From PLA5 sp040901705 (lineage in GTDB: Bacteria > Planctomycetota > Planctomycetia > Pirellulales > PLA5): DNA of 19,664 nt. Under the pieces are notes generated by a model, which had not been told where the DNA came from, searched no databases, and was given only the letters and a program-made list of their open reading frames with translations. Shown here piece after piece: positions 1 to 7,413 of this stretch. Each line of letters opens with the position of its first letter. The first letter of the stretch is position 1. Position numbers and translations under genes: made by a program. The stretch covers positions 1 through 19,664 of the forward strand of contig JBBDYI010000227.1 in NCBI GenBank assembly GCA_040901705.1. Direction: 5' to 3'.

Positions 1-205
1 GCCCACTACCGTCAATAGACCCGATTTTCCACCCACAATCGAGACGCTCACACCGACAGATTGATCAACACCCGTTGCATCTCCCTGGTCAAACGCGTTA
101 CCATCCGCATGGGAAGCTCCTTCTTCCGGTTCGTGGTTTCAACCTAACCCACGAAACGACAAGGACTTCCCTTTTTTGTCAATGCTAACTTGATTCCTAT
201 GGGGT

Positions 206-264
206 CGAACGGAGTGAGGCCCACCGGTTTGAGCTCGGTCATGTGGTGGGCCTCACTTCGTTCG
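206..264. repeat. 20-bp inverted repeat abutting the assembly gap
   Basis: The left arm at 206-225 begins CGAACGGAGTGAGG and the right arm at 245-264 ends CCTCACTTCGTTCG. The arms are reverse complements at 19 of 20 positions with a 19-nt loop. The right arm runs directly into the Ns. The left arm is preceded by GGGGT, so a full right arm would probably continue as ACCCC into the gap. It looks like a dispersed hairpin repeat that stopped the assembly. Confidence 0.8.
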
Positions 265-274
265 NNNNNNNNNN
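265..274. other. Assembly gap (10 N)
   Basis: Ten consecutive undetermined bases. The length is a typical placeholder, so the true gap size is unknown. Confidence 0.99.
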
Positions 275-309
275 CCCCCCACCCGACAGATTGCCCGCCC
301 CAAACTGCC

Positions 310-1893
310 TTACGGCGGCAACTCGCTCCAGCCCATGTGCATCGCGAACACGCGAATCCACGGATGCGACCACGGATTGCGCGGATAAGCCGCCGACAGC
401 GCTGATAGCGCCAACAGCACCGCCGCCGCGATTCGCCAACCGCGCGACCGCGCCGTCGCGTCGGCCGCCGGGAGCATCGTGACGATCCACAGCGGCGCCA
501 GCCAGAACACCCAGCGAAACGCGCTCGTCATGCCGCCGTAGTTGCGATCTTCCAGCGGCCGCATCAGGAAAAACGCGATGCACGCCACGGACACGCTTCC
601 GACCAATAGTGCGATCGCCCGACGGTCGATCATTTCTTCGGCGATCACCTTGCCGCCAGGCGTGTCGACCAGCTCAAAACGCGGATTTCTTCGTCGCACG
701 GCCCATATCCCGATGCCCGCGAACGATAGCAGCCACACCGGCGTGAGCGAAAAGATGCCGTGCATGCCGACGAGCACGTTGAACGCATACACCTGCTGCG
801 ACGGCTCGCCGCGGTCGATGCCGTTGGGATTGGTCCAGTAGCTGGTCAAGTTTTTTCGCGGGCCGCGATCGTACGTGTAGCGATACCAATCGTCGTCCGG
901 ATCGCTTTCGCTGCGGTGCATATACGGCGGCCGCCAACTATTGTGAGCGACGTAATTCGTGCCGAAATAGGCGACGGCCACGATCGCCACGGCGGGCGCG
1001 AACGCCACGAGCGTCTGCCGCGGCGACATCCAAACCATTGCCACAGCAACCGCGGCAAAAAACGCCATCGCCGGCAACTCGTTCACCACGCACATCGCGG
1101 CGAAGAATCCCGCCACGGCGAAATACTTCACCTCGCGGCGTCCGTCGTACCAAATTCGCAGCGCCGCGTAGAACGTCACGACCACGCAGATCGCCGCCGG
1201 AATGTGATTGTTCAGCACCACGGCGAAGGTGTTGATAAATGTTCCCAACGTCGCGGCCGCCATTGCGAAAACGCGGCCCCAGTCCGTGCGGCCATACTGC
1301 TCCGCCAATCGCGCCAACAGCACGAAGTAGAACACGAGCGGAATCACGTTGAACAGCACCAACAGCCCGCGGCCGATCTCATACGGATATTCCCCCAGCG
1401 TGTAGCCGGTCGTGCGATGAATCAGCCAATACGGCGCGGCGTAAATCGTCGCCAGCAGCGGCGGCTTGCTCGAATACAGATGCCAGTTGCCGTCGCGATC
1501 GCGATGTTTGACCATATCGATCGTGTCCCACGTCGGCTCCGACTGGATGTCGTCGATCGCATACGTCCCCTGTTCGACCAACGAGCGGATCGTGTCCCAG
1601 CGGCTGCGGTCGTTGGCGCTGAGAAACGGGCGTTGCAGGCGAATTTTGTCGCGCAATTCTTCTTCGCGCCGAGCGAGCTTTTCGGCCAGTTCATCGCCCG
1701 TCACTCCGGCCGCGCGGAGCTTCTTCTCCGTTTCCGCCTTGGCGGACTTGATCTTTTCCGCTTCGAGCTTGACGTACTCGGTCGAATTGACCGCCAAGAT
1801 GCCGCCGGTCATCTGCCCGACGGCCACGGCGATTAGCACGAGGTAGACCATCCACCGCAGCGCGGCGTGAGAGTCGCTAGCGGAATTCGCCAT
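310..1893 (-). CDS. Polytopic membrane protein, possibly GT-C-like, unknown function
   Basis: A 527-residue protein starting at the ATG complementary to 1891-1893. Residues about 14-35 form a first membrane segment. A highly charged, probably helical stretch follows (about 38-90, rich in K, E and R), then a soluble part containing an HLYSSKPP motif near residue 138. The second half contains roughly eight hydrophobic segments (from about residue 175 to the end) with a soluble loop at about 320-375. One N-terminal span, a large extracytoplasmic loop and many later spans resemble GT-C glycosyltransferases and related planctomycete membrane proteins. I see no convincing catalytic DD or DE pair in the first loop, so transferase activity is only a possibility. 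The protein is complete at both ends and ends in ELPP. It is the most downstream minus-strand gene in the window and is not tightly coupled to a neighbour. Confidence 0.8.
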   Translation of the reverse strand: MANSASDSHAALRWMVYLVLIAVAVGQMTGGILAVNSTEYVKLEAEKIKSAKAETEKKLRAAGVTGDELAEKLARREEELRDKIRLQRPFLSANDRSRWDTIRSLVEQGTYAIDDIQSEPTWDTIDMVKHRDRDGNWHLYSSKPPLLATIYAAPYWLIHRTTGYTLGEYPYEIGRGLLVLFNVIPLVFYFVLLARLAEQYGRTDWGRVFAMAAATLGTFINTFAVVLNNHIPAAICVVVTFYAALRIWYDGRREVKYFAVAGFFAAMCVVNELPAMAFFAAVAVAMVWMSPRQTLVAFAPAVAIVAVAYFGTNYVAHNSWRPPYMHRSESDPDDDWYRYTYDRGPRKNLTSYWTNPNGIDRGEPSQQVYAFNVLVGMHGIFSLTPVWLLSFAGIGIWAVRRRNPRFELVDTPGGKVIAEEMIDRRAIALLVGSVSVACIAFFLMRPLEDRNYGGMTSAFRWVFWLAPLWIVTMLPAADATARSRGWRIAAAVLLALSALSAAYPRNPWSHPWIRVFAMHMGWSELPP

Positions 1894-1986
1894 GTCGCAT
1901 CCGGCGGAAAAAAAGGAGTCGCGGCGTCCACGAGCGAGCTTTGAAAACCGAGCCGCAATGCAAAGTGCTTTTCTCGAAACGGGAAT

Positions 1987-2059
1987 CTGTAGCAGGCGAA
2001 TCCTTTCGCCGACGGAATCGGTTAACGGTGCTTTCGGCGAAAGGATTCGCCTCCTACAG
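1987..2059. repeat. Long hairpin element with 26-bp arms (CTGTAG ends)
   Basis: Arms at 1987-2012 and 2034-2059 are reverse complements at 25 of 26 positions, with a 21-nt loop. Both outer ends read CTGTAG when read inwards, followed by a segment containing GGCGAATCC and TTTCGCCGA. It lies in the 276-bp spacer between the epimerase stop and the membrane-protein start. The structure is typical of a REP- or MITE-like dispersed element. It could also act as a transcription barrier between the two genes. Confidence 0.9.
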
Positions 2060-2169
2060 TTCTGGCAAAGGCTCTATGGCCCTTCGACCATTCGACCAAT
2101 GTGGCTCACTCTCCACCGGCGAATATCCACCGCGGGTCAATGCGGCGTCAAGGCCCGCCGGCATCGGCG

Positions 2170-3198
2170 TCAGCGCTTCGCGGGCCGATCCGAGACTGAA
2201 ATCTCGCGCATCGTATAGCGGTTTTCCATGTACCACTCGACGCATCGCGCCAGACCGTCGTCGATGCTCGTCTCGGGACGCCATGAGAGCAGTTTTTCCG
2301 CCCGGTGGATATCGGCCCAAGTGGCGGGCACGTCGGCCGGATGCGCCGGCCGATATTCGATGATCGCTTTCTTGCCTGTGAGCGACTCGATCTTGCGTAT
2401 CACGTCGATCAACTTCACCGGGCGGTCGCCGCCGAGGTTGATCGTGTCGTAGCCAACCGGATTGCCCATCGGTTGAATTGCCGCGATCGTGCCGCGGGCA
2501 ATGTCGTCGATGTAGGTGAAGTCGCGCTGCTGGTTGCCGTCGCCGAAAACGGTGATCGGCTCGCCCTGGGCGATGTTGCGGACGAAGCGGAACACGCTCA
2601 TATCCGGCCGGCCCGCCGGACCGTAGACCGTGAAGTAGCGGAGCACCGTCACGTCGATGCCGTGCAGGTGATGGTACGAATAGCACATCGCCTCGGCGGC
2701 CTTTTTCGAAGCGGCATACGGCGAGAGCGGTCGATTCGTGTCCGCGTCCTCGCGGTAGGGGATCGGATTGTGCGCGCCGTAGAGACTGGAGGTCGAGGAC
2801 AACACAAATTTGCCCACACCGTGTCGGCGGCAAGCGTCCAACAGGTTGAGCGTGCCCGTGGCGTTGGCCTCGATGTAGATCCACGGGTTTTCGACCGACG
2901 GGCGCACTCCGGCGCGGGCGGCGAGATTGAGCACGGCGTCGTAGGGCGGGCCGTCCTTCGCTGCGGCGGGCTCGGCAGTGAAAAGGTATTCGACCGCCGG
3001 CCGGACCGAGATGTCGAGCCGATTGAAGGCAAAACCCTCGCGGTCGCGAAGTTGTGCGAGCCGCCAGTGCTTGAGGCGCTTGTCGTAGGCGTCGTTGAGC
3101 GAGTCGACGCCGACAACGCGATGCCCCGCGTCGAGCAGCAGGCCGGCGACGCGCGAACCGATAAACCCGGCCGCGCCGGTGACGAGGTAAGTGGCCAT
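2170..3198 (-). CDS. NAD-dependent UDP-sugar epimerase (probable UDP-glucuronate 4-epimerase)
   Basis: A 342-residue short-chain dehydrogenase of the extended epimerase class, which interconverts nucleotide sugars at C4 for surface polysaccharide synthesis in the cytoplasm. The Rossmann NAD motif TGAAGFIGS is at residues 7-15. The AARAGVRPSVENP segment (93-105) is characteristic of UDP-glucuronate 4-epimerases. The catalytic triad is visible as SSTSSLYG (134-141) with Tyr161 and Lys165 in YAASK. The RPDMSVFRF segment (197-205) and the GNQQRDFTYIDD segment (221-232) are also typical of this branch. Length is normal for the family. No clear Shine-Dalgarno precedes the ATG, but the reading begins right at the Rossmann strand, so the start is probably correct. 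Other UDP-hexose epimerases are the main alternative. Confidence 0.93.
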   Translation of the reverse strand: MATYLVTGAAGFIGSRVAGLLLDAGHRVVGVDSLNDAYDKRLKHWRLAQLRDREGFAFNRLDISVRPAVEYLFTAEPAAAKDGPPYDAVLNLAARAGVRPSVENPWIYIEANATGTLNLLDACRRHGVGKFVLSSTSSLYGAHNPIPYREDADTNRPLSPYAASKKAAEAMCYSYHHLHGIDVTVLRYFTVYGPAGRPDMSVFRFVRNIAQGEPITVFGDGNQQRDFTYIDDIARGTIAAIQPMGNPVGYDTINLGGDRPVKLIDVIRKIESLTGKKAIIEYRPAHPADVPATWADIHRAEKLLSWRPETSIDDGLARCVEWYMENRYTMREISVSDRPAKR

Positions 3199-3368
3199 GC
3201 GGTCAGAAAGTTAGTGGCGGAAACATGCGGCGGCGGGGCGGTTGCAACCAGGTCAAGGGACTTTTCGATACGTGGTGCGGCGCGGCGATCGTGTGAACTT
3301 TACGTCGCCCGCCGGTGTCCGCTAATCGTCTCAGCAACCCGGCGTCGGTGTCTGGGAAATGCCCGCCC

Positions 3369-3396
3369 TTGACGGTCCGACCGCACAGGCTAGACT
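3369..3396 (+). promoter_or_regulatory. Putative sigma-70-type promoter for tRNA-Leu
   Basis: A TTGACG box (3369-3374; 5 of 6 to TTGACA) and a TAGACT box (3391-3396; 4 of 6 to TATAAT) are separated by 16 nt. Transcription would start near 3403, leaving a leader of about 90 nt before the tRNA. Inferred only from box matches and position. Confidence 0.45.
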
Positions 3397-3494
3397 CTCA
3401 GCATGCCCTCCGCGCCGCTGCTGGCCGAGGGCGACTGCCATCGTCGGCGTTCGCAAACCAGCGGGCGATGGCGGCGGCACGGTTCGAATCCACT

Positions 3495-3578
3495 GCCCTG
3501 GTGGCGGAATTGGCAGACGCGCATGGTTGAGGGCCATGTGGGAGTAATCCCTTGCTGGTTCGACTCCAGTCCAGGGCA
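3495..3578 (+). tRNA. tRNA-Leu (anticodon GAG)
   Basis: The acceptor stem GCCCTGG (3495-3501) pairs with CCAGGGC (3571-3577), with discriminator A at 3578. The D stem is GCG/CGC (3504-3506 and 3518-3520). The anticodon stem CATGG/CCATG (3522-3526, 3534-3538) closes the loop TTGAGGG, giving anticodon GAG at 3529-3531, which reads CUC and CUU. A long variable arm (GGGA/TCCC stem) marks a class II tRNA. The T loop is TTCGACT. The 3' CCA is not encoded and must be added post-transcriptionally. Confidence 0.97.
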
Positions 3579-3695
3579 CTTGGGAAGCAGGCTTCTAGGA
3601 AGACTATCCGGTCCAGGGAGGGACGGCGGATATCGGTCCGGCGCGACGGTCTGGGCCGGCGACGTCTTGGCCACCCGCGGCTGTTTCTTGGTCGG

Positions 3696-3830
3696 CTATT
3701 TCTTAGCCTTTTTCGCCCCGGCCTTCTTCGCCGCCGGCTTGGCGGGCTTTTTCTTCCCTTTCGCCTTGCCGAACACCTGGTCCCATCCGTCCGCGTACTT
3801 CTGATTCGATCCGACTCTGACGATCGTCAC
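3696..3830 (-). CDS. Small lysine-rich basic protein, 44 aa, GTG start
   Basis: The reading frame starts at a GTG (complement of 3828-3830) preceded by a good Shine-Dalgarno, AGAGGG, at 3839-3844 with 8 nt spacing. It ends with TAG at 3696-3698. The product has two parts. An N-terminal half contains RVGSNQKYADGWDQVFG, and a C-terminal tail consists almost only of Lys, Ala, Pro and Gly with 15 lysines in the last 23 residues. Such tails resemble those of bacterial histone-H1-like DNA-binding proteins and could bind nucleic acid. The N-terminal half with its YADGWDQVFG stretch is not part of those families as I know them. I think similar short proteins occur in other planctomycetes but cannot verify this. 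Function unknown. The clear ribosome site and the sharp domain composition favour a real gene. Confidence 0.6.
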   Translation of the reverse strand: MTIVRVGSNQKYADGWDQVFGKAKGKKKPAKPAAKKAGAKKAKK

Positions 3831-3877
3831 TGAGCTAACCCTCTACAATCCGCTAGTAAAACTACCCAAACGATAAA

Positions 3878-3913
3878 CGGCCGCGCGGCCGGTTGTAGCC
3901 GGTCTCACGACCG
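3878..3913. repeat. GC-rich palindrome plus TGTAG-headed hairpin
   Basis: A perfect 14-bp palindrome CGGCCGCGCGGCCG (3878-3891) is followed by TTGTAGC and a hairpin with stem CGGTC/GACCG (3900-3904 and 3909-3913) and loop TCAC. It lies upstream of the small lysine-rich gene. It shares the TGTAG head with the hairpin elements at 1987-2059 and 16943-17078, and the hairpin core with 19134-19159. Confidence 0.6.
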
Positions 3914-4087
3914 CGCCACGTATTCTGCAACACGCTCCAAGCGCCGGCAGGGCCGCGATACGCCCCATGCATGATGGAACACGCCCGTCCGGCGGTCAAG
4001 GGCCGCCCCACAGCGCGGTCGCTGCGTGCCCAGCAGGATTCATCGCCAATCTCGGCGGCGCGTCACCGGCTGCCCGCCATTGCACGC

Positions 4088-4213
4088 TCAGCCAAACCAG
4101 CGTTTGCTCAGCGATTCCACGCCGGCATCGGCCGATCGCGGCGTCCGGCAAAAGTACGCCATCAGCGCGACGACCACGATGCTTCCCACGACGATCCAAG
4201 TTCCGCTTTCCAC
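4088..4213 (-). CDS. Small single-span membrane protein, 41 aa, GTG start
   Basis: The frame opens with GTG at 4211-4213 (complement) and ends with TGA at 4088-4090. An in-frame stop lies five codons upstream of the GTG, so the start is well bounded. Residues about 5-21 (TWIVVGSIVVVALMAYF) form one membrane segment, followed by a positive RTPRS stretch. This suggests an N-out, C-in or simple anchor topology with a short soluble tail ending SKRWFG. The Shine-Dalgarno is weak (a GAG 7 nt upstream). It lies 68 nt downstream of the cysteine-rich protein gene on the same strand and could share its transcript. Function unknown. A chance frame remains possible, but the hydrophobic segment with flanking basic residues argues for a gene. 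Confidence 0.45.
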   Translation of the reverse strand: MESGTWIVVGSIVVVALMAYFCRTPRSADAGVESLSKRWFG

Positions 4214-4281
4214 GTTCGACTCGATTCAAATTGGCTCGAATTGGCGGTCTGCCCGGATCGCGTCACTGCAAGCCGCGCCGC

Positions 4282-5058
4282 TCAATTGCAGCACTTCGGC
4301 ACACGAACCGTCTTGGGCACCATCTTACAGACTTTCACCGTCACCTGCTTCTCCACCGTATACGGAACACAGGCCTCGTAGGTTTCTTTCGATTTCACCG
4401 GCTCCCAGACACACTCCGTCACGTCATACGGCTTGACGATCACCTTCGGCTCGATCGTGCAAATCTCGCGGGTGATCACCTTTTCCTCGTGCTGCGTTTC
4501 CCAGACCAACTTCTTGCACGTTCGCTCTTCCGGCTTGCAGACGGTCACGACGCATTCGTAAGGCTCCTCGACCGTCTCGAACTTGTCGCAGCAGCCGGGC
4601 ACGGGCCGGCAAACCTTCCGCGTCCCCTTGCGAACCTCCTGATGCGGCACCATCACCGTGTATTTTTCCTCGACCCACTTCGACACCGGCTTGGCGATGT
4701 CGATCTTTTGCACGTCCGGCTTCTTGACCTTCACGAACACCGTGTGCTTGCATTCGAGCGTCTTGGTCTTTTTCACCTGACGATACTTGGTCACCTCACG
4801 CTCGCGAAGTTCCTTTTTATAGCAAGTCTGCTTGACCGTGCGCACCTCCTCGACCCACTCGGGCACGCAAATCGTCTTCTCGACGTACTCGACCGCGCCG
4901 CTGCCCGCGCTCGGGGCAGAGACGGCCTTCGCCACCACGACTTTGGTATTCGCGACACTGGTATTCGCGACACTGGCCGACGCCGACGATTCGCCACCAA
5001 AGGCGTTGGAAACGAGCACGACGCAAGCGATCGCGGCTGAAGCAACGGCACGAAACAT
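4282..5058 (-). CDS. Secreted cysteine-rich YTV-repeat protein (envelope/cell wall type)
   Basis: A 258-residue protein. I chose the ATG at 5056-5058 (complement) because it starts a signal peptide (FRAVASAAIACVVLVSNAFG, then GES) and is preceded by AGGGAGA about 8 nt upstream. The longer upstream reading lacks such signals. After an Ala/Ser/Val-rich linker (to about residue 57), the rest consists of repeated short beta-type segments rich in V, T, K and E. Fifteen cysteines are spread at fairly regular distances, often single or as CC pairs (156-157, 256-257). Segments starting YTV occur at 133-135 and 233-235. The YTV repeat family is known from Rhodopirellula, and planctomycete cell walls are reported to be cysteine-rich proteins. 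A disulfide-crosslinked envelope role is therefore inferred. Its own promoter lies upstream (5186-5214). Confidence 0.85.
   Translation of the reverse strand: MFRAVASAAIACVVLVSNAFGGESSASASVANTSVANTKVVVAKAVSAPSAGSGAVEYVEKTICVPEWVEEVRTVKQTCYKKELREREVTKYRQVKKTKTLECKHTVFVKVKKPDVQKIDIAKPVSKWVEEKYTVMVPHQEVRKGTRKVCRPVPGCCDKFETVEEPYECVVTVCKPEERTCKKLVWETQHEEKVITREICTIEPKVIVKPYDVTECVWEPVKSKETYEACVPYTVEKQVTVKVCKMVPKTVRVPKCCN
4945..4974 (-). repeat. Exact 15-bp tandem duplication in the YTV protein gene
   Basis: Two adjacent identical 15-bp units (4945-4959 and 4960-4974) encode SVANT twice, at residues 29-38, in the linker right after the signal peptide. The duplication is in frame and probably arose by slippage. 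It is likely to vary between strains. Confidence 0.9.
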
Positions 5059-5185
5059 GACGCATGTCTCCCTGCGAGAAAAGTATGGCGAGAAAAAGGA
5101 TGCTGCGGCTCGCCAACGCACGCTGCCCGTGAGGCGGGAATACAACACGTCGCCAATCGGCACAGCGTGGCGTCGGCGACCGGCA

Positions 5186-5214
5186 ACAATACGACGAAGA
5201 CCGCGCCGCGTCAA
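5186..5214 (-). promoter_or_regulatory. Strong sigma-70-type promoter for the YTV protein gene
   Basis: On the minus strand a TTGACG box (5209-5214; 5 of 6 to consensus) and a TATTGT box (5186-5191; 4 of 6) are separated by exactly 17 nt. The predicted start leaves an untranslated leader of about 120 nt before the ATG at 5058. This supports independent transcription from the sulfatase gene that ends at 5301. Confidence 0.5.
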
Positions 5215-5300
5215 AAGGGGCGGCTTGCGACGACTCTGACGGTTGCGCCGTCCGGGGAATTTCGGCGTACAAGCTTCCGCGATTCGCGGCACGCTCGCGA

Positions 5301-7193
5301 CTATTCCACCAACGTCAACGTCACGCGGCGGACATCCATCACGGCCTTGCCGGGGATTTCGAGCGCACGGAGCGTGAGCGCGCTCTGACCCTTCTTCAGC
5401 GACATCTTGCCCAGGTGCAGCGATTTGAACTCTTTCATCTGCGATTCGCCGTGGGGCCGCGGCAGTGTGTCTTGATTCGTGTTCAGCGGCGGATCCCAGC
5501 CCGGCGCGACGCGGCCGCTGAGACGATCGTCTTGAAAGCCGAGTTCGACCGTCGCCCCGGCGTCGACGTCGGGACACGTATAATCGATGACAATGTCGTA
5601 AGTGCCGGCCGTTTGCACATCGAGCAGCCACACCATGCGGTCGTCTTTGCCGGTCCAATTGACGAAATACGAACAGTTCGGCGCGCCGCTGCTGCGCGTC
5701 ACCTTGCCTTGCGGTTCGCCGTCCCGCGCCGGCAGCATCGTAATGGGAAATTCGCGGTAGCCAACCGGAATCGGCCGCGGATCGACCGCATTGGCGACGA
5801 ACGCCTGCGGTCGGGGGCCGGGTTTTGCCTCGTCGAGCACTTCTTTTCGCCAGGCATCGATGGCCTCGCGGAGCCGCTTGGCCACCGCCGCCTCGCGGTC
5901 CTCGAGCGGAGATTGCTGGCCAGGGTCGGCGAACATGTCGTACAGCTTGCCGCGCTCATCAAGGCGATATTGCTGCGTCCGCACGCTCACTTCACCCGCC
6001 CAGGTGGAAAAGATCATCCGGTCGGGCCATTCGACGGTTCGAGCGTTACCGTCTTCGAAGATTAGCGGCGAAAGGTCGCGGCCATCGAGCGGTTTGTCGC
6101 CGACCCGCTCGACGCCGGCGAGCTTGGTGAGCGTCGGCAGCAGGTCGATCGCTCCGGCGATTTGCGTCACGGTGCGTCCGGCCGGCACTTTTCCGGGCCA
6201 GCGGATATAGCAAACGCTGCGGAGACTGCCCTCGTCCGTGCCGCCCTTGCGTCCTTTCATACCGCCATTGAATCGCCACGAATTCGGGCCGTTGTCCGAA
6301 AAGTAAACGACGATCGTATTGTCGCTGAGTTTCAACTCGTCGAGCTTGGCGAGCACACGGCCGACGTTGCGGTCCTGGTTGGCGAGCATGGCCAGCACGC
6401 AGCGCGTCTCGTCGAGATTCTCGCGCAGCCCGTCGGCGGCCCGCTGCGCGATCGGCTCGTCCTTGAAACGCTCCCATTCATCCGCCGGCGCGGCCCAGGG
6501 AGAATGGGGCGTCGTGAACGGAACGTAGCAAAAAAACGGCGCAACTTTGTGCTTGTCGATGAACGCCAGCGCGCGATCGGTGCAGACGTCGACGATGTAG
6601 CCTTTGGTGTGAACCATGCGGCCGTTTTCTTCCAGCGGGGCGTCGAAATATTCGCCCCAGTGGCCCGACGTGTGGCCGAAATACTCGTCGAAACCGCGGG
6701 CCATCGGGTGGTAGGGCCACTGGCTGCCGTTGTGCCATTTGCCGAACGCGCCGGTCGCATAGCCGGCGGCCTTGAAGGCGTCGGCGATGGTTTTTTCGTC
6801 GAGATCGAGCCGCTCCTGGCCCGTCGACACGCCCCGCACGCCGCCCCGCGGATGGTAGCGGCCAGTGAGAAACTCGGCCCGCGTCGGCGAGCAAACCGGG
6901 CAGACATAGAAACGGTCGAGCGAGACGCCGGCGGCGGCGATCGCGTCGATGTTGGGCGTGGCGGTCTGGCGGTTGCCGCTGTGGCCGTAGTCGCCCCAAC
7001 CGGCGTCGTCGGCAAGTAAGACGACCACGTTGGGCCGAGCCGGTTCCGCCGCATTGCACTCCGCCGCGTCAAAGCGAGCCGCGGCGATGGCGACGACAAC
7101 GACCGCCGCGAGCATCATGCGTCGGACGCACGAAATTGGACGCGATCGCCATAATGCGAAACGGTGTGGAACGACTGTGCGAATGTGGGCCAT
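5301..7193 (-). CDS. Secreted arylsulfatase with C-terminal accessory domain
   Basis: A 630-residue sulfatase that would hydrolyse sulfate esters, probably of polysaccharides, outside the cytoplasmic membrane. A basic N-region and hydrophobic segment (about 27-40) form a signal peptide. I chose the ATG at 7191-7193 (complement); ATGs at 7113-7118 are an alternative that shortens the N-region. The metal-binding ADD (61-63) precedes the sulfatase signature CSPTRAEFLTGR, in which Cys101 (C-x-P-x-R) is the residue converted to formylglycine. YFSDNGPN supplies further metal ligands. The catalytic domain ends around residue 480. The last 140 or so residues look like a beta-rich accessory domain (GTYDIVIDYTCPD, ATVELGF, QSALTLRAL), as in planctomycete sulfatases with a carbohydrate-binding-like tail. 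No anaerobic or FGE-type maturase gene is in the window. Confidence 0.93.
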   Translation of the reverse strand: MAHIRTVVPHRFALWRSRPISCVRRMMLAAVVVVAIAAARFDAAECNAAEPARPNVVVLLADDAGWGDYGHSGNRQTATPNIDAIAAAGVSLDRFYVCPVCSPTRAEFLTGRYHPRGGVRGVSTGQERLDLDEKTIADAFKAAGYATGAFGKWHNGSQWPYHPMARGFDEYFGHTSGHWGEYFDAPLEENGRMVHTKGYIVDVCTDRALAFIDKHKVAPFFCYVPFTTPHSPWAAPADEWERFKDEPIAQRAADGLRENLDETRCVLAMLANQDRNVGRVLAKLDELKLSDNTIVVYFSDNGPNSWRFNGGMKGRKGGTDEGSLRSVCYIRWPGKVPAGRTVTQIAGAIDLLPTLTKLAGVERVGDKPLDGRDLSPLIFEDGNARTVEWPDRMIFSTWAGEVSVRTQQYRLDERGKLYDMFADPGQQSPLEDREAAVAKRLREAIDAWRKEVLDEAKPGPRPQAFVANAVDPRPIPVGYREFPITMLPARDGEPQGKVTRSSGAPNCSYFVNWTGKDDRMVWLLDVQTAGTYDIVIDYTCPDVDAGATVELGFQDDRLSGRVAPGWDPPLNTNQDTLPRPHGESQMKEFKSLHLGKMSLKKGQSALTLRALEIPGKAVMDVRRVTLTLVE

Positions 7194-7413
7194 GATCCTG
7201 CTCGTTTGCGGCGAGTTGTGTGACGGCGAGCGAGACGAAGTCGCAGCGGAGTTCGATAGCCGAGATGTCGCGTCGCCATTGTAATGCGACGAAGCCGGCG
7301 CGGCGCGGTTTTGTGCGATCAGCTCGCCGAGCGAAAGAACGGCAGCAGAATCGGGCCAGCGCAATGCCCAACGTAGCCGGCCAGCAAAGAGGGCCGGTGA
7401 AGACGGCAAGCCC

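Larger units (their letters stand above)
1..309. other. Non-coding left edge interrupted by assembly gap
   Basis: No convincing coding sequence was seen here. The stretch holds an inverted repeat (206-225 and 245-264), ten Ns (265-274) and a C-rich run just after the Ns (275-283). Sequence left of the Ns may come from a different contig, so its adjacency to the membrane-protein gene at 310 is not guaranteed. Confidence 0.7.

Noticed and set aside
760..1836. Long plus-strand open frame opposite the membrane protein gene
   Set aside because: Its composition (extreme His/Arg) is that of an antisense shadow in GC-rich DNA; the minus strand has a clear membrane-protein pattern.
3470..3495. GGTTCGAATCC just upstream of tRNA-Leu, resembling the T arm of a second tRNA
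   Set aside because: Only two stem pairs flank the loop and no acceptor, D or anticodon stem can be matched upstream.
3331..3579. Minus-strand reading with PWTGVEPARDYSHMALNHARL
   Set aside because: It is the antisense of the tRNA-Leu gene; such translations are well-known spurious protein entries.
5059..5658. 200-residue N-terminal extension of the YTV protein frame
   Set aside because: It overlaps the sulfatase gene and its promoter-bearing spacer; the signal peptide and ribosome site support the start at 5058.
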